60,423 nucleotides of DNA, taken from assembly GCA_945949085.1 (NCBI GenBank), contig CAMFDJ010000020.1:1-60423 (forward strand), written 5' to 3'. The position numbers and the translations under genes were made by a program. The DNA comes from an uncultured Lachnospiraceae bacterium (GTDB lineage: Bacteria > Bacillota > Clostridia > Lachnospirales > Lachnospiraceae). Positions 52,733 to 60,423 of this stretch are shown one piece after another (position 1 is the first letter of the stretch; each line of letters starts with the position of its first letter). The notes below the pieces were generated by a model, which saw only the letters and a program-made list of their open reading frames with translations, had not been told where the DNA came from and did no database searches.

Positions 52733-53914
52733 ATGGCAAAAAAAGACAGAATGTCCGGTAATGAAGCGGTTGCTTATGCCATCAGGCAGATCAACCCGGA
52801 TGTCATGCCGGCATTTCCCATCACACCGTCTACAGAAATTCCGCAGATGGTATCGACGTATATTGCAAACGGAGAGATTGACACAGAATTTATTCCTGTG
52901 GAGAGTGAGCATTCTTCCATGAGTGCTGCAATCGGTGCCGAGGCGGCGGGGGCGAGAAGCCTGACGGCGACCTCATCATGCGGACTGGCGCTGATGTGGG
53001 AGGAGCTTTTGGTGGCAGCCTCCAACAGGATGCCTGTGGCGCTGGCACTGGTCAATCGTACCTTGTCCGGACCTATCAATATCAATTGCGATCATACAGA
53101 TGGCATGGGAGCAAGAGATACGGGATGGATCCAGATCTATGCGGAAAATAATCAGGAAGCATATGACAACTTTATTCAGGCATATCCGATTGCAGAGCAC
53201 AAGGATGTGCATCTGCCGATCATGATCTGTCAGGATGGATTTATCACAAGTCATGCGGTAGAAAATATCACGCTATTAGAAGATGAGCAGGTCAGAGAAT
53301 TTGTCGGAACCTATGAACCGGAAGAATATTTATTAAATCCGGGTAAGCCGATGGCGCTTGGCCCGTATTCTATCTCGGCGTATGCTATGGAAGCCAGAAA
53401 GAATCAGGAAATCGCGATGGAAAATGCCAAGGGTGTCATCCTTGAGGTGGCGGATAAATTCAGGGCATTGTCCGGCAGGGGCTTTGGTCTCTTTGAAGAA
53501 TATAGAACCGAGGATGCGGATTTTATCATGCTGATCATGGGATCGGCAGCAGGTACTGCCAAGCAGGCAGTGGATGATCTGCGCAAAAAAGGGAAAAAAG
53601 TCGGTGTACTCAAACTGCGTGTATTTCGCCCGTTCCCGGCAACGGAAATTGCGAAGGCGCTCTCCGGCTGTAAGGCTGTTGCAATCATGGATCGCTGTGA
53701 GAGTTATAACGGAAACGGCGGACCGCTTGGCAGTGAAGTGATGGCAGGTCTGTATCGTGAGAAAATCGTGATAGAAGCAGTCAATTACATTTACGGATTA
53801 GCCGGAAGAGATTTTACGGTGGATCATGTGTATGAGATCTTTGAGGAGCTTGAGAAGGCTGTCGGGGAAGGAAAAACAGTAGAGCAGTTCCGGTATATCG
53901 GATTGCGGGAGTGA
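52733..53914 (+). CDS. porA: 2-oxoacid:ferredoxin oxidoreductase alpha subunit
   Basis: 393 residues. Carries the pyrimidine-binding part and domain II of the thiamine-diphosphate enzyme. The N terminus SGNEAVAYAIRQINPDVMPA, FPITPSTEI, and FIPVESEHSSMSAAIGA are typical, and PININCDHTDGMGARDTGWI identifies the pyruvate-type branch, though oxoisovalerate enzymes are similar. The gene abuts porD. Substrate specificity is inferred. Confidence 0.93.
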   Translation: MAKKDRMSGNEAVAYAIRQINPDVMPAFPITPSTEIPQMVSTYIANGEIDTEFIPVESEHSSMSAAIGAEAAGARSLTATSSCGLALMWEELLVAASNRMPVALALVNRTLSGPININCDHTDGMGARDTGWIQIYAENNQEAYDNFIQAYPIAEHKDVHLPIMICQDGFITSHAVENITLLEDEQVREFVGTYEPEEYLLNPGKPMALGPYSISAYAMEARKNQEIAMENAKGVILEVADKFRALSGRGFGLFEEYRTEDADFIMLIMGSAAGTAKQAVDDLRKKGKKVGVLKLRVFRPFPATEIAKALSGCKAVAIMDRCESYNGNGGPLGSEVMAGLYREKIVIEAVNYIYGLAGRDFTVDHVYEIFEELEKAVGEGKTVEQFRYIGLRE

Positions 53915-53977
53915 TAGACCGAATTGGAGAAAATGCGTTGCATTTTGCATGGATTGACAATAGGAGACAGATAACAG

Positions 53978-54922
53978 ATGAATTCATATAATTTAAAAGA
54001 AGTAATGAATAAGCCGGAGCGTCTTGCACCCGGACATCGTATGTGTGCCGGTTGTGGCGCGACAATCGCTGTCAGAGGTGTCCTGCGGGCACTTCATGAA
54101 GGTGATCGGGCTGTGATCGGCAATGCGACGGGATGTCTGGAGGTTTCCTCCTACATGTACCCGTACACTGCATGGGAGGACAGTTATATCCACAATGCGT
54201 TTGAAAATGCGGGTGCCACGCTCTCCGGTGTGGAAACTGCTTACAAGGCACTGAAAAAAAGAGGAAGACTATCCGAAAAAGAAAACTTTAAATTTATCAC
54301 GTTTGGCGGTGACGGCGGTACGTATGATATCGGTTTCCAGTCCTTATCGGGGGCCATGGAGCGCGGTCACGATATGGTGTATGTCTGTTATGACAACGGC
54401 GCGTACATGAACACGGGAATCCAGCGTTCCTCCGCAACTCCACGTTATGCCGATACGACAACGACACCTGTCGGTAAAGAAAGTAACGGGAAGATGCAGA
54501 GCAGAAAAGATCTTTCTGCCATTATTGCGGATCATGATGTGCCGTATGTGGGACAGACAACACTGACACGTGATTTTAAGGATTTGCATAGAAAAGCAGA
54601 AAAGGCTATTTACACGGAGGGTGCCTGCTTTCTGAATGTGATGACACCATGCCCGCGTGGCTGGCGTTATGAGACAGATGAGATCATGGAAATCTGTCGT
54701 CTGGCAGTGGAAACCTGCTATTGGCCGCTTTTCGAGGTGGAGCATGGCAAGTGGACATTGTCGTATGAACCGAAGAAAAAGCTGCCGATTGAAGACTTTT
54801 TGAGCAAACAGGGGCGCTTTAAACATTTATTCAAAAAGGGAAATGAAGAGCTTCTCGTTGCATTTCAGGAGGAAGTGGACAGAAGATGGGAAGATCTTCA
54901 GTATAAGTGTGCACGCGCATGA
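53978..54922 (+). CDS. porB: 2-oxoacid:ferredoxin oxidoreductase beta subunit
   Basis: 314 residues. Holds the TPP diphosphate and Mg site: GDGGTYDIGFQSLSGAMERG near residue 110 and YDNGAYMNTGIQRS near 138, and Cys ligands for a cluster in MCAGCGA near 23. It follows porA by 63 bases. The last bases overlap the LysR start by four bases (ATGA), so the regulator is translated from the same mRNA. Confidence 0.93.
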   Translation: MNSYNLKEVMNKPERLAPGHRMCAGCGATIAVRGVLRALHEGDRAVIGNATGCLEVSSYMYPYTAWEDSYIHNAFENAGATLSGVETAYKALKKRGRLSEKENFKFITFGGDGGTYDIGFQSLSGAMERGHDMVYVCYDNGAYMNTGIQRSSATPRYADTTTTPVGKESNGKMQSRKDLSAIIADHDVPYVGQTTLTRDFKDLHRKAEKAIYTEGACFLNVMTPCPRGWRYETDEIMEICRLAVETCYWPLFEVEHGKWTLSYEPKKKLPIEDFLSKQGRFKHLFKKGNEELLVAFQEEVDRRWEDLQYKCARA

Positions 54923-55800
54923 CACTACTGACATATCAGGTATTTAAGACAGTTGCACAGGTTGGAACCTTTCACCGGGCGGCAGAAGTTCTGGGGCTGA
55001 CGCCGTCTGCAATCAGCCATGCCATCTCGTCCATGGAGGATGAACTTGGCTTTGCAGTGCTTACACGCAGCAAAAGCGGCGTGACACTGACCAATTACGG
55101 GGAACTTTTGCTTCCGTATGTCAATGCTGTCTTAAACAGTGATGAGAGTTTAAAACAATTTATTGCGGAGACGAACGGATTAAAGAGAGGTAAAGTGAAG
55201 CTGGGGGTTTTCTCCAGCGTCTGTACCAACTGGCTGCCGGATATCATGAAGTCTTTTCAGCAACAGTATGAGGAAATCTCCATTGAACTGTTTCAGGGAA
55301 CGTATGCGGAGGTGGCGGACTGGATCAAAAGCGGGATTGTGGATCTTGGTTTTCTATCTGTTTCAAGCGCAAAGGATATCCCGATTAAGCCGCTTTACTA
55401 TGATCCACTGGTCTGTGTAATGCCAAAGGGCGCTTTGACAGACGGGGAGCAGATCGGAATCGCGCAGATGCAAAAGCATCAGTTTGTGACACAGCGTGAT
55501 TCTACGGATGCGGATATCCAGAAATTCCTGAAGGAAAATGATCTGAAGGTGCAGTCCAATTATCATGTGGTAGATGATCTGTCTACAGTCAGACTGGTGG
55601 AAAAAGGCTTTGGTATCTGTCTGATGCCGCGACTTGTCATGAATGATATTCCTTATGAGGTGCAGATACATCCGATCATGCCGCCGGCAGGGCGCATCAT
55701 CGGGCTTGCAGTCATGAATCCGGATTACATGGCACCGGCAGTAAGGACAATGTATCAGCATATTGTGTCTTATATTGAGGACCGCTATGGGAAACTGTAG
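54919..55800 (+). CDS. LysR-family regulator coupled to the por operon
   Basis: 293 residues. HTH at the N terminus (LTYQVFKTVAQVGTFHRAAE, LGLTPSAISHAISSMEDELG), then an effector domain. The ATG at 54919 overlaps the porB stop and has no separate ribosome site, so it is made by translational coupling. It probably senses a metabolite of 2-oxoacid or CoA metabolism and controls the por genes (inference). Confidence 0.9.
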   Translation: MTLLTYQVFKTVAQVGTFHRAAEVLGLTPSAISHAISSMEDELGFAVLTRSKSGVTLTNYGELLLPYVNAVLNSDESLKQFIAETNGLKRGKVKLGVFSSVCTNWLPDIMKSFQQQYEEISIELFQGTYAEVADWIKSGIVDLGFLSVSSAKDIPIKPLYYDPLVCVMPKGALTDGEQIGIAQMQKHQFVTQRDSTDADIQKFLKENDLKVQSNYHVVDDLSTVRLVEKGFGICLMPRLVMNDIPYEVQIHPIMPPAGRIIGLAVMNPDYMAPAVRTMYQHIVSYIEDRYGKL

Positions 55801-55827
55801 CGCTCCTTTTCTTTTTGCCATAAATAA

Positions 55828-55990
55828 GATATAATGAGTGCAAGCGAGCGGGAACAGGCAAAGCCTGCTCACAGCGAGCGACGAATGTCGATCATAAGCG
55901 AAGCTTATGATATAATGAGTTGGGGCGAGCGGGAACAGGCAAAGCCTGCTCACAGCGAGCGTCGAATGTCGATCATAAGCGAATGTATGT
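55828..55990 (+). repeat. Two tandem copies of an 81-base palindrome-rich unit
   Basis: Copy 1 is 55828-55908 and copy 2 is 55909-55990. Each has a TATAATGAG head, GCGAGCGGGAACAGGC, CAGGC-AAA-GCCTG and CGA-ATG-TCG mini-hairpins. Copy 1 also has the perfect ATCATAAGC-GAA-GCTTATGAT hairpin; in copy 2 its right arm has diverged. The repeats lie between the por-LysR unit and the HAD-CPBP gene and contain no open frame. REP-like. Confidence 0.85.
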
Positions 55991-56020
55991 TATGAAGAAA
56001 ATCGAAAAACGGAGAAAGAA

Positions 56021-57520
56021 ATGTATCGATATATTTTATTTGATCTGGATGGGACGCTGACAGATCCTAAAGAAGGAATTACAAAATGCATCCAATATGC
56101 CCTGAAGGAAGAATGTGGGATTGAGGAAACGAATCCGGACAAGCTCGAGCACTTTATCGGACCGCCGCTTCGAGACAGCTTCCGGGAGAGCTACGGGATC
56201 GCCGAGGAGGATATGGACCGCGTAATCGCAAAGTTTCAGGAGCGCTACAGGCCGACCGGTGTGCATGAAAATCAGATTTATCCCGGTATGCATGCACTTC
56301 TTCACCGCTTAAAGGATATGGGGTGTCTGCTTGCAATTGCCTCCAGTAAGCCGCAGGAATTCGTGCATGTTGTATTGCAGAAATTTGATATCGAAGACTG
56401 TTTTGCGGTGATTGTTGGCAGCGTGCAGGACAATGTCAATGATTCGAAGACAGAAGTTATGAAAAAAGCACTTGATGGGCTGAAAAAGCTGGCAGGCCGC
56501 CGCTATGATCCTGCGAAGGTACTGATGGTGGGCGACAGGAAATTTGATGTGGAAGGTGCGCACCATTTTGGCGTGGACAGCGCGGCGGTCACATATGGCT
56601 ATGCGCCGGAGGGAGAACTTGCTGCAGCAGATCCTACCTATATGGCAGATAGCGTAGAGGAACTTGATTGTATTATCACGGGCGAGCAGCCCTACATGCA
56701 ATATCGGAATAAGGCATCGCTCCTTAAGACTCTGGAAATTTTATATCCCCTGCTGGCTTATTGGGCTTGTCAGATGATTGTCTTTAACCTGTTGTATTAT
56801 GTGATTTCGTCCCGGATGCCACTAGCCGGGGCGGCGCTACAGAGAGTCAACGTCTATCTCAACGCAGTGGCGCATATTGCTGTCTGGCCACTGCTTGCAA
56901 TCTGGTATCAAAAGTCTGCTGTGAGGGATACCTCTTTTGTCATCACGCGCAGAAAACGGAGGAGGTTTCGGACGGAAGCACTGCTGGTAGCCTGTTACAG
57001 TGCTGCTCTGGCGCTTGGAATCAACATTCTGATCGCGTATTACAGGCTGTCTGAAATGTCTGAGCGGTATCAGCAGGTGGCAGCCGGACAATATAGCGTG
57101 GCGCTGCCGGTGGGACTTGTCGTTTTCGGCATTCTGACCCCATTTACGGAGGAACTTCTGTTCCGCGGAGTCCTGTATAACAGAATGAAGAAATATTTTC
57201 CGCAGACGCTTGCCGTGCTGCTTTCTGCACTTGTATTCGGATGCTATCATGGAAATCCTGTACAGATGATCTATGCGTTTATCATGGGACTTGCCATGGC
57301 ATTGGTGTATGAAGTTTATGGTCTTTTGGAAGCACCGGTTCTGTTTCATTGTACGGCTAATTTTTTGGTTTACCTGATTTCAAAAGGAAATCTCCTAGGT
57401 GGTCAAGGTCTGTCTGTTACCTACGGTGTTGCCTTGCTGACACTTGCCATCGGTATGACTTTTTGGTATGCTCAAAATGACAGGAATGGGAAAAAACTTT
57501 TTCACAACAGAACAAAATAG
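56021..57520 (+). CDS. HAD phosphatase fused to a CPBP intramembrane protease domain
   Basis: 499 residues in two parts. Residues 1-220 are a complete HAD enzyme of phosphoglycolate-phosphatase type: FDLDGTLTD at 7-15, ASSKPQEF near 111 and VLMVGDRKFDV near 167. Residues about 228-495 form a polytopic membrane domain with CPBP motifs EELLFRG near 376, FGCYHGN near 406 and FHCTANF near 443. One frame reads through both with no internal ribosome site at the junction, so this is a true fusion. GGAGAAAG precedes the ATG. The unit is unusual; substrate unknown. Confidence 0.88.
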   Translation: MYRYILFDLDGTLTDPKEGITKCIQYALKEECGIEETNPDKLEHFIGPPLRDSFRESYGIAEEDMDRVIAKFQERYRPTGVHENQIYPGMHALLHRLKDMGCLLAIASSKPQEFVHVVLQKFDIEDCFAVIVGSVQDNVNDSKTEVMKKALDGLKKLAGRRYDPAKVLMVGDRKFDVEGAHHFGVDSAAVTYGYAPEGELAAADPTYMADSVEELDCIITGEQPYMQYRNKASLLKTLEILYPLLAYWACQMIVFNLLYYVISSRMPLAGAALQRVNVYLNAVAHIAVWPLLAIWYQKSAVRDTSFVITRRKRRRFRTEALLVACYSAALALGINILIAYYRLSEMSERYQQVAAGQYSVALPVGLVVFGILTPFTEELLFRGVLYNRMKKYFPQTLAVLLSALVFGCYHGNPVQMIYAFIMGLAMALVYEVYGLLEAPVLFHCTANFLVYLISKGNLLGGQGLSVTYGVALLTLAIGMTFWYAQNDRNGKKLFHNRTK

Positions 57521-57551
57521 GCAGTTGTAAGCGGGAAAATTAAAAAAACTT

Positions 57552-57708
57552 TTGACTTTGAAAAATGAGAATTGTATAAAAAAAGCATAACAATAAGAAA
57601 AAAACACAAAATTATCTGAAAACAAATAGAAATAATATTGATTTTTCTGATTGTCAGACAATTTAGCAAATATTTCTTGTTTACAACGAGAGCGAATCGT
57701 TGTATAGT
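57552..57708 (+). promoter_or_regulatory. gltB regulatory region: two promoters and two dyads
   Basis: P1: TTGACT (57552-57557), 17 bases, TATAAA (57575-57580). P2: TTTACA (57680-57685), 17 bases, TATAGT (57703-57708). The perfect dyad TACAACGA-N7-TCGTTGTA (57682-57704) covers the P2 spacer. TTGTCAGACAAT (57651-57662) lies about 20 bases upstream of the P2 -35 and is identical to the FNT operator at 36843-36854. Confidence 0.7.
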
Positions 57709-57754
57709 GACTTTAACAGAATAAAGTATTTCAAGATGCGAAAGGAGCAGATCT

Positions 57755-60423
57755 ATGTTTGACGCACAGCAGAATGTCAAACGACCGCCGCTTTACCGGC
57801 AGGAGTTTGAACATGACAACTGCGGTATCGGAGCTTGTGTAAACATCAAGGGACAAAAGAGCCGGGAAACCGTAGAGAACGCACTTAGAATTGTTGAAAA
57901 TTTAGAACACAGAGCCGGCAAAGACGCCGAGGGCAAGACTGGAGACGGAGTAGGTATCCTCACACAGATATCACACAAATTCTTCTCAAAGGTCACAAAT
58001 GCCCTCGGCTTTTCTATTGGTGGGGAGAGAGAATATGGGATTGGTATGTTCTTCTTTCCGCAGGATGAGCTTGCCAGAAACCAGGCCAAAAAGATGTTTG
58101 AGATCATCGTGGAAAAAGAAGGGCTGACATTTCTGGGCTGGCGGCAGGTGCCGACATATCCCAATGTACTGGGACATAAAGCAGTGGAATGTATGCCATG
58201 TATCATGCAGGCATTTGTCAAAAAACCGGAGAATGTTGCGAAAGGACTTGAGTTTGACCGCAGACTCTATCTGGTCAGACGTGTATTTGAACAGTCAACA
58301 GAATCCACTTATGTGGTTTCTTTAAGCAGCAGAACCATCGTATATAAGGGAATGTTTCTGGTGGGACAGCTTCGTACCTTCTTTGGCGATCTGCAGGACG
58401 AAGATTTTGATTCTGCCATTGCGATTGTACACTCTCGTTTTTCTACCAACACAAATCCGAGCTGGGAGAGAGCACATCCGAACCGTTTTATCGTACACAA
58501 CGGGGAAATCAATACCATCCGCGGCAATGCGGACAAGATGCTTGCCAGAGAAGAAAATATGGAGTCAGAACATCTGCACGGACAATTGCACAAAATACTT
58601 CCGGTCATTAATGCTTCCGGATCCGATTCTGCGATGCTGGACAATACACTCGAATTTCTGGTTATGAGCGGAATGGATCTGCCGCTGGCAGTCATGATTA
58701 CAATCCCGGAGCCATGGGCAAACAATAAGACAATGACGCAGAAGAAAAAGGATTTCTATCAGTATTATGCGACTATGATGGAGCCTTGGGACGGACCGGC
58801 TTCCATTCTGTTTTCTGACGGAGACGTGATGGGCGCCGTCCTTGACAGAAACGGTTTGCGTCCTTCCCGGTATTATATTACGGACGATGATCAGCTGATC
58901 TTATCTTCAGAGGTGGGTGTGCTGCCGATCGATCCGACCAAGATTGTGAAAAAGGAAAGACTTCGCCCCGGCAAGATGCTTCTGGTAGATACGGTGAAGG
59001 GAGAGGTTATTGACGATGACAAGCTCAAAGACCAGTATGCTTCCCGCCAGCCATATGGCGAGTGGCTGGATTCCAATCTGATTGCCCTGCAGGAGCTGAA
59101 AATTCCGAATCAGCGTGTGCCGGAATACACATATGAGGAAAGACAGCGTTTGCAGAAGGCCTTTGGTTATACTTACGAGGATCTCAAGACGAGTATTCTG
59201 CCGATGGCAAAAAATGGCGGTGAGGCAATCGCTGCCATGGGTGTGGATACACCGCTCCCGGTACTGAGCAAAGCAAAGCACCCGCTGTTCCATTACTTCA
59301 AACAGCTGTTTGCGCAGGTAACGAATCCGCCAATCGATGCGATACGTGAGGAAGTAGTCACTTCCACAACTACTTATATCGGTAAGGACGGAAATCTGCT
59401 GGAAGAGAAACCGGAAAACTGCCATATTCTGAAGGTGAATAATCCGATTCTGACCAATACGGATCTGATGAAGATCCGTGCCATGAATAAGGAAGGCTTT
59501 AAGGTAGAGGATGTACCAATCACCTACTATAAAAATACCAGTATGGAAAAAGCAATCGACCGTCTTTTCGTGGAGGTTGACCGTGCGTACCGTGATGATG
59601 TCAATATCATTATCCTGACAGACCGCGGTGTTGATGAAAACCATGTGGCAATTCCTTCTCTGCTGGCAGTTTCCGCCCTGCAGCAGCATCTGGTAACGAC
59701 TAAAAAGAGAACGAGTGTTGCAATCATCCTGGAGAGTGCGGAGCCAAGAGAAGTACATCATTTTGCAACCCTGCTTGGTTTTGGTGCCTGTGCAATCAAT
59801 CCGTATCTGGCACAGGATTCCATCAAGGAACTGATTGACAACCATATGCTGGATAAGGATTATTATGCGGCAGTGGAGGATTACAATAAGGCAGTGCTGA
59901 GCGGTATTGTTAAGATTGCATCCAAGATGGGTATCTCCACAATTCAGTCCTACAAGGGTTCAAAAATCTTTGAAGCGATTGGTATTGATGATTCCGTCAT
60001 CAAAAAATATTTCACCAATACGGTATGCCGCGTGGGCGGTATCACCATGAAAGATATTGAAGCGCAGGTGGAGGAGCTGCATTCCATGGCATTTGACCCG
60101 CTTGGGCTGGAAAATGACCTGACGCTGGACAGCCCGGGACATCACAAGATGCGTTCCGGCGGTGACGAGCATATGTATAATCCGCAGACCATCCATCTGC
60201 TGCAGGAATCTACCAGACTTGGCAGTTATGAGCTGTTCAAACAATATACTGCCTGTGTGGATGATGAAAACAGTATTAAGACGCTGAGAGGACTGATGGA
60301 ATTTAACTATCCGAAAAAAGGCGTTCCCATCGAGGAGGTGGAAGGCGTTGACAGCATTGTGAAGCGTTTCAAGACAGGTGCGATGTCCTATGGTTCTATC
60401 TCCCAGGAAGCACATGAATGTCT
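57755..60423 (+). CDS. gltB: Glutamate synthase large subunit (cut by the window edge)
   Basis: 889 residues visible of about 1500. Transfers the amide of glutamine to 2-oxoglutarate, giving two glutamates. The class II amidotransferase nucleophile is Cys23 in HDNCGIGACV; the preceding 22 residues are the propeptide removed in mature enzyme. NGEINTIRGN near residue 250, GLRPSRYYIT near 368 and the start of the FMN/Fe-S synthase domain, GAMSYGSISQEAHE near 877, are all present. AAAGGAG lies nine bases before the ATG. The C-terminal third and any gltD lie outside the window. The upstream dyads point to tight control. Confidence 0.97.
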   Translation, partial: MFDAQQNVKRPPLYRQEFEHDNCGIGACVNIKGQKSRETVENALRIVENLEHRAGKDAEGKTGDGVGILTQISHKFFSKVTNALGFSIGGEREYGIGMFFFPQDELARNQAKKMFEIIVEKEGLTFLGWRQVPTYPNVLGHKAVECMPCIMQAFVKKPENVAKGLEFDRRLYLVRRVFEQSTESTYVVSLSSRTIVYKGMFLVGQLRTFFGDLQDEDFDSAIAIVHSRFSTNTNPSWERAHPNRFIVHNGEINTIRGNADKMLAREENMESEHLHGQLHKILPVINASGSDSAMLDNTLEFLVMSGMDLPLAVMITIPEPWANNKTMTQKKKDFYQYYATMMEPWDGPASILFSDGDVMGAVLDRNGLRPSRYYITDDDQLILSSEVGVLPIDPTKIVKKERLRPGKMLLVDTVKGEVIDDDKLKDQYASRQPYGEWLDSNLIALQELKIPNQRVPEYTYEERQRLQKAFGYTYEDLKTSILPMAKNGGEAIAAMGVDTPLPVLSKAKHPLFHYFKQLFAQVTNPPIDAIREEVVTSTTTYIGKDGNLLEEKPENCHILKVNNPILTNTDLMKIRAMNKEGFKVEDVPITYYKNTSMEKAIDRLFVEVDRAYRDDVNIIILTDRGVDENHVAIPSLLAVSALQQHLVTTKKRTSVAIILESAEPREVHHFATLLGFGACAINPYLAQDSIKELIDNHMLDKDYYAAVEDYNKAVLSGIVKIASKMGISTIQSYKGSKIFEAIGIDDSVIKKYFTNTVCRVGGITMKDIEAQVEELHSMAFDPLGLENDLTLDSPGHHKMRSGGDEHMYNPQTIHLLQESTRLGSYELFKQYTACVDDENSIKTLRGLMEFNYPKKGVPIEEVEGVDSIVKRFKTGAMSYGSISQEAHEC

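Noticed and set aside
55828..55990. Two-copy 81-base repeat considered as CRISPR or att sites
   Set aside because: No unique spacers, no integrase, and multiple internal hairpins point to a REP-like repeat.
58907..59845. 312-codon minus-strand open frame inside gltB
   Set aside because: It is antisense to gltB, whose motifs continue without break across it.

Overview
The window looks like the chromosome of a Gram-positive anaerobe of the class Clostridia, most likely Lachnospiraceae. Support: moderate-to-low GC, strong AGGAGG ribosome sites, tRNAs without an encoded CCA, the AddAB repair nuclease, a ferredoxin-linked 2-oxoacid oxidoreductase, a spore-type LysM/GH18 hydrolase, and many families typical of gut clostridia (DUF6033, DUF6062, TIGR04076, DUF3783). 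It is mostly core and accessory metabolism. I saw no phage, insertion sequence, CRISPR array or rRNA.

Layout. 1-203: end of a tRNA operon (partial tRNA-Val, tRNA-Leu, terminator). 205-2640: an AT-rich stretch with a class II Fic AMPylator and an unknown membrane protein. 2730-6450: glycerate kinase, a cation/proton antiporter and an SLC13-type permease. 6460-10800: a YtrA-type GntR regulator with its own promoter/operator, an ABC ATPase, two ABC-2 permeases, a CPBP protease and a small membrane protein, resembling an envelope-stress or peptide-resistance module. 10859-15960: a LysR regulator and a redox cluster (flavodoxin, CMD-cupin fusion, aldo/keto reductase, iron alcohol dehydrogenase behind a MerR-type promoter). 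16165-20260: creatininase-family hydrolase, a formate/nitrite channel, then a three-gene ADP-ribose unit (ferredoxin-like protein, zinc macrodomain, class M sirtuin). 20335-24932: MarR, groES-groEL with a CIRCE-like operator, a second MarR overlapping citrate synthase. 25070-31055: small proteins, a HAD phosphatase next to a LuxR-HTH remnant, an unknown membrane protein and a TetR regulator sharing a promoter motif, a palindromic repeat, an AraM-like dehydrogenase and a LysM-GH18 hydrolase. 31263-39890: D-lactate dehydrogenase, hypotheticals, TetR, DUF6062, a second FNT channel, uracil permease, Nudix, TauE/SafE. 39911-42164: a two-gene unit (DUF6033 plus a coiled-coil protein) behind a sigma-28-like promoter and twin AGGA-loop hairpins. 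42224-49442: BFD-like ferredoxin, addB, addA. 49516-51397: HD phosphohydrolase and a convergent glycosyltransferase. 51701-55800: porCDAB and a coupled LysR. 55828-57520: tandem repeat and a HAD-CPBP fusion. 57552-60423: gltB (cut by the window edge) behind two promoters and two dyads.

The most interesting signals are the sigma-28/CsrA-like leader of the DUF6033 operon, the sirtuin-macrodomain unit lacking its usual lipoyl partners, the HAD-CPBP fusion, a short repeat that supplies stop codons to several genes, and several precise dyads overlapping promoters (GntR operon, groES, the second FNT gene, gltB). All functional assignments rest on motifs read by eye; no database search was run.
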